This document shows, in pieces, positions 43,782-55,301 of a stretch of 64,000 nucleotides of DNA. This DNA is from Hepsetus odoe (Eukaryota > Chordata > Actinopteri > Characiformes > Hepsetidae), in assembly GCA_017165825.1 (NCBI GenBank), contig CM029383.1, positions 3,052,633 to 3,116,632 on the forward strand. Direction: 5' to 3'. A program made the position numbers and the translations under genes. Each line of letters begins with the position of its first letter. The stretch's first letter is position 1. The notes under the pieces are model-generated. The model was not told where the DNA came from, did not search any database, and was given only the letters and a program-made list of their open reading frames with translations.

Positions 43782-45790
43782 ATCTCGCTCTTTTGTGGGT
43801 CTGTACTGTAGCACAGCCTACAGCCTGGTCCTCATAAGAACGGATCACTGTGGATAAACGGAAAGAATCCAGAGGCCACGGACCATGTAGAGTCAGTCAG
43901 CGACACAAACAAAAGAATAATGTGATGCAGGCTCCAGGCCACAGTTCCCCCTGATTGGAGTTGTTCTATTCAAAGCAGCAGTGAGGGTGCCTTTGACGTT
44001 GGTGCAAATTTGTCTGATGGTGTTTGCATCAGTGTATTGATCACGCAGACAGACGATCGCATTCTTGCCCAAAGGTCACCGAGGTCAAGTTCAGCTTGCA
44101 TTTTCAGCGTCGGCGCACTATCGCCTACCGCGCTGTATCTTTCCATCTGTTATTCGTTTATTAGGGCAGAAGACATGCAATGTTTATCTGATTAACTATG
44201 AGCTTGCCTTTTTCGAGGGGGGGAAGCTTTGTCTGTTAAAGATTAAATTGCCTAATGATTTACAGTGCATTCTCAGAACGAACGAACGTCAACAGGACTG
44301 CATGACTACAAAGTGTGTTAGAACCACAGAATTGGGTTTATATGCAAGTCAGAAGTATCTACGTAATGTTTAACGCCTTTAAAAATTCAAATGGAAAATC
44401 CACAAAAGGGTCTGAAATAAATCTTTCCATGAAATGTTGGGTGATAAGATTAACTAAATCTAATTTAAGGTGGGAAAGTCAACCAGACACGTTTGACCTA
44501 TACAAGGATGAGCTTGTGTTTGTGTAAGCAAAAGCACATGGGTACGTACGCATTTCACACACCGATGAAGCTTTCTGTGTACAAAGTGTGTGTTATTTTG
44601 TAGGGTGTGGGGGTTGCTGGTTGGCAGCTTGACATTTCTAACATTTTGTACGCGCAAGTGCAGAATTTAAGATGTGGAACTTAAATCTTGCATGAGGATG
44701 TTGCCTTTGAGGCAGTTTGAAATGCCTTTTGGAAAGAAACATTTCTGCAGGCTAAACGATACGAAGGCTTTTCAAATGGGAATCATTTTGGTGGCTCATG
44801 GATGGGCAGTATGTGAATTTTTCCTATTCCTGACTGCAATATATTTTTTTTTTTTTACATTTTATTTTTTCCCTCCCTGTTTGTTTTTGGGCTTGCGAAA
44901 CTTAGCAAGGTCACATGCAGTTTGACGTTTCTATTTTGAGTGTTTTGGACAAAAGAAAACCCACAAGATTTAGGTGACCTTTAATGGACCATTGGAATCA
45001 CGCAGTCTCCATCACGACTAATCGATTGCATTAAGTTGGAGGCTAAAAGGCAGAATTTTGGAGCAGCTTGCAGGTTGACAGGAAGGTGCCAGGGCTACAC
45101 CATGCTTTGGAATGTTGGCTCTGGATTGCTCAGTGGATCTCCAGGTTTCCCAGGTAGAAATCATCAGTAGCTGGACTGAGGGGCTTCTGTCTTTCTAGGC
45201 GCAACCATGTCTCCTTCTCTCTCTATCATTCTTTGGGCTTTAGATGAAATTGATATCAAGGATTTGGCAGGGAAATAATGCAGTAGTGTGCTTAAACTTA
45301 GGCCATGTGCATCATTACCATGCTCACAACTGCTGAGAACTTCGAGTGATGGCACATTTCTGTTAATGACCCAAAGCAAGTGATGGAAACATGGTTGTGC
45401 TGCCAGCAATTATGCTATAACATTATAATAGAGGATTATTTTTTATTTTTAATTAGTATGCAATTAGTTGTTCATTTCCAAGTGTCCAGAATGGTAATTA
45501 ATCTTTTTTCACAACAGAAAAAAAAAAAAGATTTCAGTTCATGATCGTTATATAACACTCTGTTCCACCTGAAATAGACAGCAAATAAAAATGCCAGGCC
45601 TGATTTTTGGGCCACCCTCAAAAAAAGAAACTACTTTTAAAAATACTTTATTACAAGGAAATATTTGAAATACTTCAAAACAAAAGTAACTGACTTTTTA
45701 TTGTTGTTATAGCATGTAGTTACACATTATTTAGCAACAAATGCCCAAATGTTCCTTTCTGATGAAGACATGTCAGGTCTGTCTTTTGTG
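41863..45790 (+). other. zswim6 intron 1, first part
   Basis: No exon recognised. CpG-rich to about 42300. Simple repeats: (TCC)n 42940-42971, (CA)n 43235-43255, nine C at 43634-43642 and (GT)n 43750-43780. The block 43310-43400 (TGCTGCGAAAAAATAAAGCC and GAGTGATAAATAAAAGATGC) looks compact and possibly regulatory. Long open frames on both strands near 41212-42235 and 43087-43656 reflect composition and are not genes. Confidence 0.6.
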
Positions 45791-45797
45791 ACTGACA

Positions 45798-45834
45798 TTC
45801 AGTTTGTTTATGAATTCTTCATAAACAAACTGAA
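45798..45834. other. Perfect 17-bp hairpin with 3-nt loop
   Basis: TTCAGTTTGTTTATGAA, TTC, TTCATAAACAAACTGAA. The stem is perfect and A+T-rich. It could be a recombination scar, a decayed foldback element or a chance palindrome. It is too short for a typical microRNA precursor. Confidence 0.8.
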
Positions 45835-48800
45835 AGGACAACACTGGTGTGAACAGGACTGGGAGCAGGTCCTTCGGGCTGGACGACACTTGCGTGAACA
45901 TTATGACTTGGCGCGGCTATTATTACTGTTGTCTAAAGTCAAGAACATTTTTCCTTCTGGAAAGTTCCTCTTTTGGGCTCAGGAATGATGTTCAGAAAGC
46001 AATGATGAGCTTTACCGAGAGAACCATTCCTTTAATATCATCACTTAACCCAGTTTCCCTGAAGAGTTTTTTCGTCTTTAAAAGCAAAAACATCGCAAAC
46101 TACTGATTAATCTGCCTTGTGATCTACCTCCCTTCAGTCTCTGGAGAAACAACCCAGAAACCAGGCATCATTACGTCGATTCAGTAAATATTAGCAAGAG
46201 TTTGCGAGTTGTTTGGGAAATGCTGAAATCTCTCTCGGCTGATTAATGAATGATGGATACAGCATTAGTTTAAGACCTCTATGATCAAGAGGATCTTGTT
46301 TTCCTCCTTTGCCATCAACCCACTTTGACTTGGACTGCTGCGGGAGTCTTTGACGTGATTTCGCTGGCAGCAGCAGTAGCAGCTATCGGCACGGTCTGGT
46401 GTGGCCTTAAATCAACAGTTCACTAAGCTGCTGAAATGCCTCGTGGCGTACAGGAGCAACTTGTGCTTGCCCTTTGTCTCGGGAGCAGTAATATTCAGCA
46501 GTATGGTAATTTCTGCCAGTACTTCAGTTTGAGTGCTGCGACCTCATGTCAAGTAAGTTGAGAGGCTTGTGCGTTTATCTATTGGAGTGGCTCCTTTCTG
46601 CACGGTTTCGTGATTGCAATCAAACCTAGTATCACTATTAAATAGACAGCCACTTGTTTATTTCCCGATTGTAGTTATTTTTAAATTGAACAAAATATTT
46701 TTGAATCTTAGACGTGAACCAAGAGCCACTCTTCAGTGGAGGTTGTATTTCAGGCGCCGGTGCATTTGTGGAAGTGAAATGGGAGATTAGGCAAGCGCAC
46801 CGATTGACTGGAACGCATTCAGCCTCCTGAGATCCAAATACTCAAGAGGCATCTGGTACCCTGACGAGCTGGGAGAGTGGCATGCCTGCCTTTGGTGGGA
46901 TTGCTCTGGGCCATCTCTGCAAAAACCGGTCTCGCTTAGATTCAGATCCAGCTTGGCCAAGATCTGATTAAACTCATGGTGTTTCTTAAGTATTCCTCTA
47001 GTCAGGTGATCTGATTTGGAGGGCGGTAATAGAAGTTGTGAAATCAAAGGTGCTCTTTTTTAACTCTACTTATTCACTCTTGGGTTTTGGTTCCATGGTT
47101 TCAGTGCACACCATAAACAGATGCTAGCTCAGGCAAAGTGAGTCAACTCCTTTGTTCTCGGGGCTGAAGATGCATATGGAATCCACCCATAATGCTTCCG
47201 TCTGTCCATATGGTGGTGTCAGATATAATGTTATGCTTTGACTTCCCCAGAATGCCTTGGATCGTCGTGTGAAGTGCATAATTTTACGTATGGAAGGGTT
47301 ACGCAAGTCTTTTTATCTGGCTTGTAAGGAATGTGCTTGAGTGTAAGTCTAGACACATAACACCTACATCTTTTGCATTGTCGGCGCTGGGTGAGTCTCT
47401 GGTTAAAGAACAAAGATATTTTTCTCTGCTGAACGACACCAGACAAGACTATTTGAGATGGTGCTCTGGAACGAGATTTTTGAGGAGCCAGAGGACCGGT
47501 TGTGATCTGATTTTGGTTTGCTGTTGGGCTCTTGGAGATCTATGATGTGACCATAAATCTCTTCCTCTGGATCAGTGAGTTCATGAAAGTGAAGGTACAG
47601 GGCAGCGAGGAGAGCATATTTTAAGTATTGGGAGAAACATTTGATTCCAACCCCCCCACCCCACTCGGGCATTTCTCTGCTCCTTTATCCTTTATCCTTT
47701 ATGTTTATCAGCAGTATTAGAAATGCAAATGGAAATTCAATATATTTCTGTCTCGTAATCAATTTTTACTGGAGCTGCTGTGAGCCATAAGGCTGCAGCA
47801 AACTTAAAAAGTGAATAAACCTTTTTGTACCAAAGCATTTAACCAGTCTGCTCAACCATATTGTACAGCTATGGAATAGCGTTTTGGAAAAATAGTTTTA
47901 AACATCTGTGTAACCCAAATGCAATTGGATGGAAAATATTAACTTATTTATGTATTTAAAGACTTGGTAAGCAAGTGGTTGTGGCTTGTAGGGCATAAGG
48001 TTGAGGAGATTTCTCCTGCACTGGTGCTATTGAGTCCTGCTTAGGTATTTTCCAGGTCATTGTCAGTCTCTCCAAGGTTTGCAACATTTCGTCTGCTTCC
48101 ACTCAGGAGACAAATTTGTATTTTCTGGCTTTGGCTGTTCTGGTTTAAACGTATTGTTTACTCCCTCTTTATCTATTCCTCTACTCTAATATTCATTTGC
48201 TGTTGAGTAGAAGGGGGAAACCCAGATATTGTAAGCAGGTTTCCTTTTTGTTTTCATGGGGAGATATTTGATGAAGGGAGGGATGGGAGTGCCTGTAATT
48301 GTTTAAGGGGCAGCAGCTGTATGGGGTTTTTTGTTAGTTAATATTTAGTTAATCTCTAGACTCTGGACCTGCGGGATTGTTTTCCTCCAGCTCTCCATCC
48401 ATCTTCCCCTGATCGGTATTCAGCCTTGTCTCCCTGTGCCATTAACCTTCATCGAGGGTAAAGGGGGGTGAGGGGGAGCCAGTATGGAAGTGTGTGTGTG
48501 TGTGTTTTGGGGGGGGGGGGGGGTTGGCTTCAGGGAAAAGCCGGCTTACCTTTCTTCAGTGAGGACACACTGCTCTTATTTTTTCCATTACACATTTAAG
48601 CCACCTCCTTGTTCTCCTGGCCCGCCGAAGTGGTGAACATCAGGCCTCTCTGCAGGTCCATAAGGTACCAAGCCCTATAAAAAGGCTGGAATGAGGCAGT
48701 CCTGTCATCCTGGGCCCGAAACCATGGACTCAAAGGCAGGGAATTACCTTAAAGGCCATATTGCCAGTCTTGTCCCTAATCCAGTCTACAGCGAGCTGCT

Positions 48801-51650
48801 GGCAGTGGTGCCGTGTTTTGGTCGGGCATCCTGTCGCGTGGTGACGCACAACGCCATCCCTTCTGACAGGGGAACAGGCCCTAAACCAGTGTGGCAGAAC
48901 ACAAAAACTTCGTCATGCCCCTTCCTGCTCCGTATGTCATGAAACGATGGGATTTAAATTCTTGTTCTTGTGAAAAATGCCATTAAAAATTAAGTGAAAG
49001 ATAAAAGTTTTGGATTTCTCCAAATGTAGCATTCTCACCAAGACATGTTTGCTCTCTGAATGTTTCTTTTTTTCCTGCCACCATTTTTAGTTTTTTACTT
49101 TTGTCCATTTTTGTATGGAACAGTATATTTATGGCTATTTATAAAGATTAAATCAAATACATTTGGGGTAAGAAGAAAATGGCATTTGTTTGATTTTGGG
49201 CCAAACCATCGCTTTAAGAGCAAAAGGTGGCTGGGTCATTTATTCCATCCCGGGTATGCAGAGACCCTGATTCGTCTTCATTATCTGGGCCACAGCAGAG
49301 ACCTGGAAACCAGTGGTGATGAATGAGACCTTTAAGTTGCCATTAATGGCATTAAAGTATTGCCCAAAAGGAGCTTTGGATTAGGACTCTGTTTGATTGG
49401 TGCACCTCACATCTCTCATGTCTGTTTCTTTGAAGAGGTTGTGAAACTAGAAGAGAAGGGAAAGCATCTCGAGTGGTTGCGTTATCTTGAGTGCTTGCAT
49501 TTGCCGTAGCAGACGATTTGCACATGGCTGAAGTTCTTCAAAGCCCGTTCTCGGAGGCCCCCGCATTGCTGGGTGTGTGGCGCGCAGCAGGTTCTGACTT
49601 GCAGTGAAGGCCTTTAAGGGGGTAAATGTTCATTGTATGGACAGCACACCCACCCCCCCACCTCCCCACCTCCCTACCCCTCACCCCCCAAAAAATCCCA
49701 TGTGGCCCACAAATGTAAGAATGGCTGGCTACGAATGAGGAGAAATGTTTGAGAAAAAAACCGATTGCATGCATATTCGATGCTAGTTGCTCAAAGCATA
49801 CTGAGAACAGGGGCGGGGGTTTATTTCCCTTTTTTTTTAAATTTTTTTTCTTTTCTTTTCTTTTTTTTCTTTCTTTTTCACCAAGCCACTCTGCAGCGGC
49901 AGCAGCTGTGCTCCTCTTCAACTCCTGACGATGGCTTTTTAAAAACAAAGCCGGGTCACCACTTGTCCACCACTTCCTGCTCTGGCTCCCCCTTCTGGGA
50001 CTCACGTGCCAGATAGGGTTTCACAAGGTCTGCAGCCACCCATCCACCCATGCGTTCCGTTTACTTCCTCTATCCCAGCCCTAATGAGCTATGAAGGACC
50101 TTGGGCTGTGAACGTTGACTCAAATATTGCTCTCAAACTTTACAGGAATTTCTAGCTGGAACAGCCTGCTTTAACCCTTAGAAGTCTGAGTTATTGTGAT
50201 TACACCAAGTTACATGGCAATTACTACTTCTTCATATTTATTTAATGCATTGTAGTTCCCTGGTGAACAGCATTCACATCCAGCTTTGTCTGACAGGTCA
50301 TTTCCAAGAACACCTCTCCTTACACTTATGATATGGTTTATAATCAGAATTTCTCTGCTCGTTTCACCAAGCCACGAGTGGTGGAACAAAAAACAAATTG
50401 AAAACGGCAGCAGGCTTTTGTTATCGCCAGCCAAAAAGTGTCACTTTTTAAGGGTTAAAGTAAACAAAGACACCCCCCCCCTTCAGGGCCACACATGCTC
50501 ATACAGGCCCGTACTCTCGTCGCACCTTATCCTCATTCCCTGCCACTGCATTGTTCTGCCTGCCTCCAGCCTCGGTCTCGCTCTTTGAAACCGCCCGGAT
50601 GAGAAATGAATTGCAGGCCTGTACGAGAACCAGAAGAGCCAGAAGAGAAACAGGTTCAAAGAGGATAATAAGGCACAGGGGCCATGGCTCTTAATGCACA
50701 GATGAATGTGTGTGATCTGCCATGAATGAATGCTTGGCGGTGGCAGGAAGTGCTGAGCTGGGCTATTGATGGTAGGGATGGAAAGGGGATAACACAAATG
50801 GCCCTCACCCCCTGTACACTGCCACGCACACACACACACACACACACTCACATTTAAATCAGGACACCGAAAGAATTTTTGTCTGTAGTTCTTATTCAAC
50901 CCTGAAGTTACAGAAACCTTTGCTTAGGTAAATGGTATTCTTCATGTAATTTTAACAAGTCATAGTTTCATTTTGACTTTGCTAGACTTATTCGCAGTGA
51001 CAGTTTAAGCTAGAAACAGTGTTACAGAATCCAGATCTATAAAGATAGGTCAAAACTCCCTAAAGCTGGAGGAGGAGATCATGGGAGGAATCAAGACTTG
51101 GAAGGAAAACTCTCCTCCTTTCTACTGGATAGCAAAAGGGAAAACAAAACATTACAGAAAAGCTCACTAACAGTAAATGAAAGGCAGAGTAATGATTGCA
51201 ACCATTAATGGTCAGTACAGTCTGTAGTTAGAAGGTCAGATAGAGTCAGAAGTTATAAGGGAAATGTTAAATGCTTCCGTTTGAGTTGCGAGTCAAGACG
51301 GCTTTGGATAAGAGACTCGGATGATGTTTGTTATAATTGTGTAGTAAACCTGAGATGGTCTGTCTGGTCTGGGATCATATGGTTGACACCTGGATAATTC
51401 CCCAGTACAGTTTTTTGTTTCATACTTGCATATGAACTTGCATTCTCGAACAAAAATGGATGGATTCTTTTGTTTTGTTGCAGTTTCCAAAGTTGCGGCA
51501 GGTAATTAAAGGTTCTGTGTATCCTGTTGGATTTTAAATTAGTGTGTTGGCCAAGCAGATAGAAGGGAGGGTGTGCTGTGGCAGTGCAGCGGTTTTGATT
51601 TGCTTGCGGAGACAAAGTATGCAAACTATTGACAGGCCTTTATCATTTTT
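45835..51650 (+). other. zswim6 intron 1, middle part
   Basis: No exon or transposon recognised. Simple tracts: (TCCTTTAT)3 near 47685-47710, (GT)n followed by 15 G at 48490-48523, T-rich 49830-49880, nine C at 50473-50481 and (CA)n 50825-50850. A POU octamer ATGCAAAT lies at 47723-47730. The C-rich block at 49649-49689 is listed separately. Confidence 0.55.
49649..49689 (-). other. Potential G-quadruplex on the minus strand
   Basis: The + strand has successive C runs of 7, 4, 3, 4 and 6 separated by 1-4 bases, so the minus strand, which is the template for zswim6 transcription, has five G runs with short loops. This meets the usual G3+N1-7 pattern. Confidence 0.6.
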
Positions 51651-51925
51651 ATTTACTTGGACCAGGAGAGTGGAGGCGGCTGAGCTTGTGTCAATTCGCC
51701 TGCAGAGCCCAAAACCGATCGAGATTTATGGAGGCATAAGCAAGACAAATGGATGGCCCTGCCTTCCTCCACGGAGCCCCATCCAAAGGAAGAATATGCC
51801 ATAAATGACATATTTAGCGCAGTGAGAATGGGCCGCTGTGATTAATTTAGTGTGGAGAGAGCAGCGGAATCGACATCGCCAAGGAACGAGGGAAGGGCGC
51901 TAGCAGTGAGCTGTAATAGTGATCA
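51651..51925. promoter_or_regulatory. Candidate conserved intronic element
   Basis: A repeat-free block with an evenly mixed, motif-dense appearance: GCCATAAATGACATATTTAG, CTGTGATTAATTTAGTG (homeodomain core), GGCGGCTGAGC and CCGATCGAGATTTATGG. It has no reading frame of interest. Enhancer function is inference. Confidence 0.35.
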
Positions 51926-54900
51926 TAATTCTATCTGTAAGCGGTGGAGGGGGGTGGGGGACCAAAGCATAGACAGTTACACTGCGAGAAATGAATAGGA
52001 ATTGGATATGCAATGCAGCATGACAAATCGCCTGCACCAAAAAGAAGGGTTCGTGGTTTGTAAATTAAGTGCAGGAAAGAAATAATAAGAGGAAAGCCAG
52101 ATTTTTAATCATTTTTTTTCTTTGCCCCAGTATTGCTTCTGATTTAAAAGGTGACCAGATCACTGGAAAATGACATTTTGGTGACCATTGAATACTGTCG
52201 CTGCAGTCCACTCTGGTCCATTTTGTTGATTAGTAAATGGAAGGTGAAGGCACCTTCTGTAAGGCCTTGACAGTAAACGACAAAAACGTGAGTCACACCC
52301 TGAAATCGGTTATGAGGCTTTTTTTTTTTCCTCTCTCACTGAATTAGTCATGTAACAGAATATGCTTTTGTGCACACGCGTACTTCTAGCATAACTACTA
52401 ACAGCTTCCTACAGAAATCAGCTGCTGAGTCAGCTGTGTACTCAAAGGCAGTTTCGAGTGGCTCACACAATCCCCCAAAACGAGTTTGTCTGGATAAGAA
52501 TGGGGGGAAAAAAAAGAAAAAATATCAGACTTCCACGTTTCCTTTAAAGGGCACACAGGAAGAGTGCTTGTGGAACTACCTACAGAAGTAATATGTTTTG
52601 TGTTAGGGGAAAATTGGTCTGCGGTCAAGCGTCGCGCAGCCACACTGGCATGGCAGCCTGCTGCAGTAAGTGTACTGTGACTTTGACAGGCTTTTAAAAG
52701 TTCCTCAGCGAGACACAGCTGTGCCATCCTTGGGTTCACATGCACGTGTGCGCAAACACACTCAAACTCGCAGACGAGTCACTGCCAGGGGCTGTAGGTG
52801 TGTCTGACAAGATCAGGGTATTAAATGATGCCGGGTTATGACACCCAGTAACTGCAGTAAGGATTTAACCAAATCACGGCTGGGAAAGGGGATACCCTCC
52901 CGTTTGAGAACATGTGTAATAGCTACCATCTGTGCTTTTGACAACATGATGATAAATGCTAATGATTTCATATTAGACTGTTGCATCTTAGAGGACCGAA
53001 CACAACATGCTTGAAGGAAAGAATTCCAAAACAAACCATTTAATGGTCCTTTTTGAAACCTCCCCTCTATCTTTCATTTATAATATGAGTATAACAATGA
53101 CGACCAGTCAGTAGCCCCGGTGCCCCAGCTGGTATGTGCTCCATATTCAGGGCCACAAGCAAGAGAGATGGAGGAGGAAGGGAGGGCAGTTCATAGCAGA
53201 GGGGCCAAAGCCCTGGAGGGCCTTGTCGGGCTCTAGCTGTCTCCCTTCCATGTTGCTGAGAATGATGGATTTGTTTGTGTTTGCGCTCCAATTGATGCCT
53301 TGGGCTCTCCACACAAGGAAGCTGTTTATTATAGACGTTTCTTGCTCTTGAATGCATAGTTAGTAATCCATCTCTCAATATTTGTCCGCAGCTGATATCG
53401 ATTTTGCTTCTAAGCCCCTATGCCTGTGCCCGACTCGTCTGAATGCGGCCCTTCTTTGTCTGCCTCTGGAGGTTTGGGAAGTGGCCACGTGCCACTCGGC
53501 GCTGGGAATCAGGTCTGACGTGCACATGGTTGGCTAGCTGGCTCTGCCTGGAGGGGGAAGTGCATGTGGGCTAGGGAGGGACTTGGCACCATATTCCTCC
53601 CTCCCCTTCACGTTGCAGTGGTCGGGGCCGACTTTGCCGTGTCTCGAGTTTCACGTCGGACAGTATTTTTGATTGTAAACCAAGGAGGTGAGCAGCATTT
53701 CACGCACACCGCCACAGCTCTAAAAGGAACAGCCATGGAGCCTGGCAGGCTGCGGCCTCCCTGTGCTGCCTCTGTGCCATCGTGCCATGTTTCAGCGGGC
53801 ACAATGAGTGCTTGGCGGAGCCGCATGTCTCATGCCATTCCCGCCAATGGCTCCAGCTGCATGTTGGGCCTGGTCCCGCTATGCAAGATGAGTTGTTCCA
53901 AATGGAACAAAGCCACCAGCCACTTCCCTCAGAAACTAATGCATCTTCACTGCTTCAGGCCTTGCATTCGAACTCAGCCTTTGGCTATTAACCTCCATAA
54001 GCAGGAGAGAAATGGCCTCCTATGAATTGTTTAAGTGAAACCACCATGTGCACTATTTCTCCACAAAGTATAATGATGGTATATAGTTCTTCATCCTCTG
54101 CAAGGTTTAGATGTAATGTGTATAGACCTAGTAATACATTTTTTTAAACATATATTTATGAATTATTTCCTGACAGAAAGGGCAGCTGAGTTGCAGGGTC
54201 CTCTCTGAGCTTAGCCTGCTCTACCTGCCTGTTTTCAGGGAATTCTCCACAGGCCTGATGGAGTGTAACTTCCTTCCAGCATTGATTTTTTTTTTTTTTT
54301 TTTTTTTCTTTTCTTTCTTTTTTTTCCCTTCCTTTGCCCTGTTTATGCTGTGGGTGCACCTGTTGGGAGTTCAAAGGTCAGGGGTTGAGCTAATGTCTCT
54401 TGTGGAACACACTGCCAGGTCCCTGCCCTGCCCCTGGTCGTCTGTTTACCTTCTATCAAGTGTTTGTTGGCTCAGGTGGAGCAGGAAAAGCAGCTAATGA
54501 CTTTACAATCCCTGCTAGGACTGCTGACCCATCTTCTCCTCAAGAGCTTTACAATAATAACTCTTTCACTCCGTTACCCTTACCTTCGAAAGTTCTGGAT
54601 GAGTTCAGTAGCTCTAAACGTTTCGAGTTGAAGTGATCATGATTAAGATCTGTTATAATCATCGAGGTCAAACCTTGCTTGACAGTGATACTTTTACAAC
54701 AGATCTATTATTTGTTTTCTGTAATTTGCAGAACTCAGAACTGCCTCAGTAATGTCCTGTTAAAATCATTTTATTGTAATGAGTTACCATGACCTACCAG
54801 TGACTGACAATGGAAGGCATTTACCGCTAAAATCAAAGTTACAACATTGTTCCTTTACTCTCCAGACGGCTGTTTTTTAAGCTCAAGTGGTTATGTTTCA

Positions 54901-55264
54901 ATTTTTGCTGTGCTTGAGTGTCAGACTGACCCTGTAATGCTTAACAGGCAATTTTGCTATGACACTTTAACCCAGGCCATCTTTGGAAGTTTGGGGAAGT
55001 TAAGCTCATACCTTATCCTGTTCAAACATCTAGGCAAATTTCCTTACAGAAGAACATCTCCAACTTCAGTAGTGCTTTATATGTTTATATACACATTTTT
55101 GTGTTTTTGATTGTATGAAGACGTGAGATTGCAGAATGGAGGGGCTTATAGGGGAAAGGCTCTGACTTCTGCTTGTTCTGTTCATGCTCTGCTGCTTCTT
55201 TAGAATTGCAGTGTGTTAAGCGCGTGGCCTCCCCTTTCCACTGTTGTGTAATTGGTGTGGGTTT

Positions 55265-55301
<37 letters not shown>

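Noticed and set aside
45749..45988. 79-codon open frame with a leucine-rich end (LARLLLLLSKV)
   Set aside because: It includes the 17-bp palindrome and has no family resemblance, so it is taken as chance.
53564..54025. 153-codon open frame in intron 1
   Set aside because: No recognisable family. The Cys/His residues are scattered and not spaced as a zinc finger. The block may be a non-coding conserved element.
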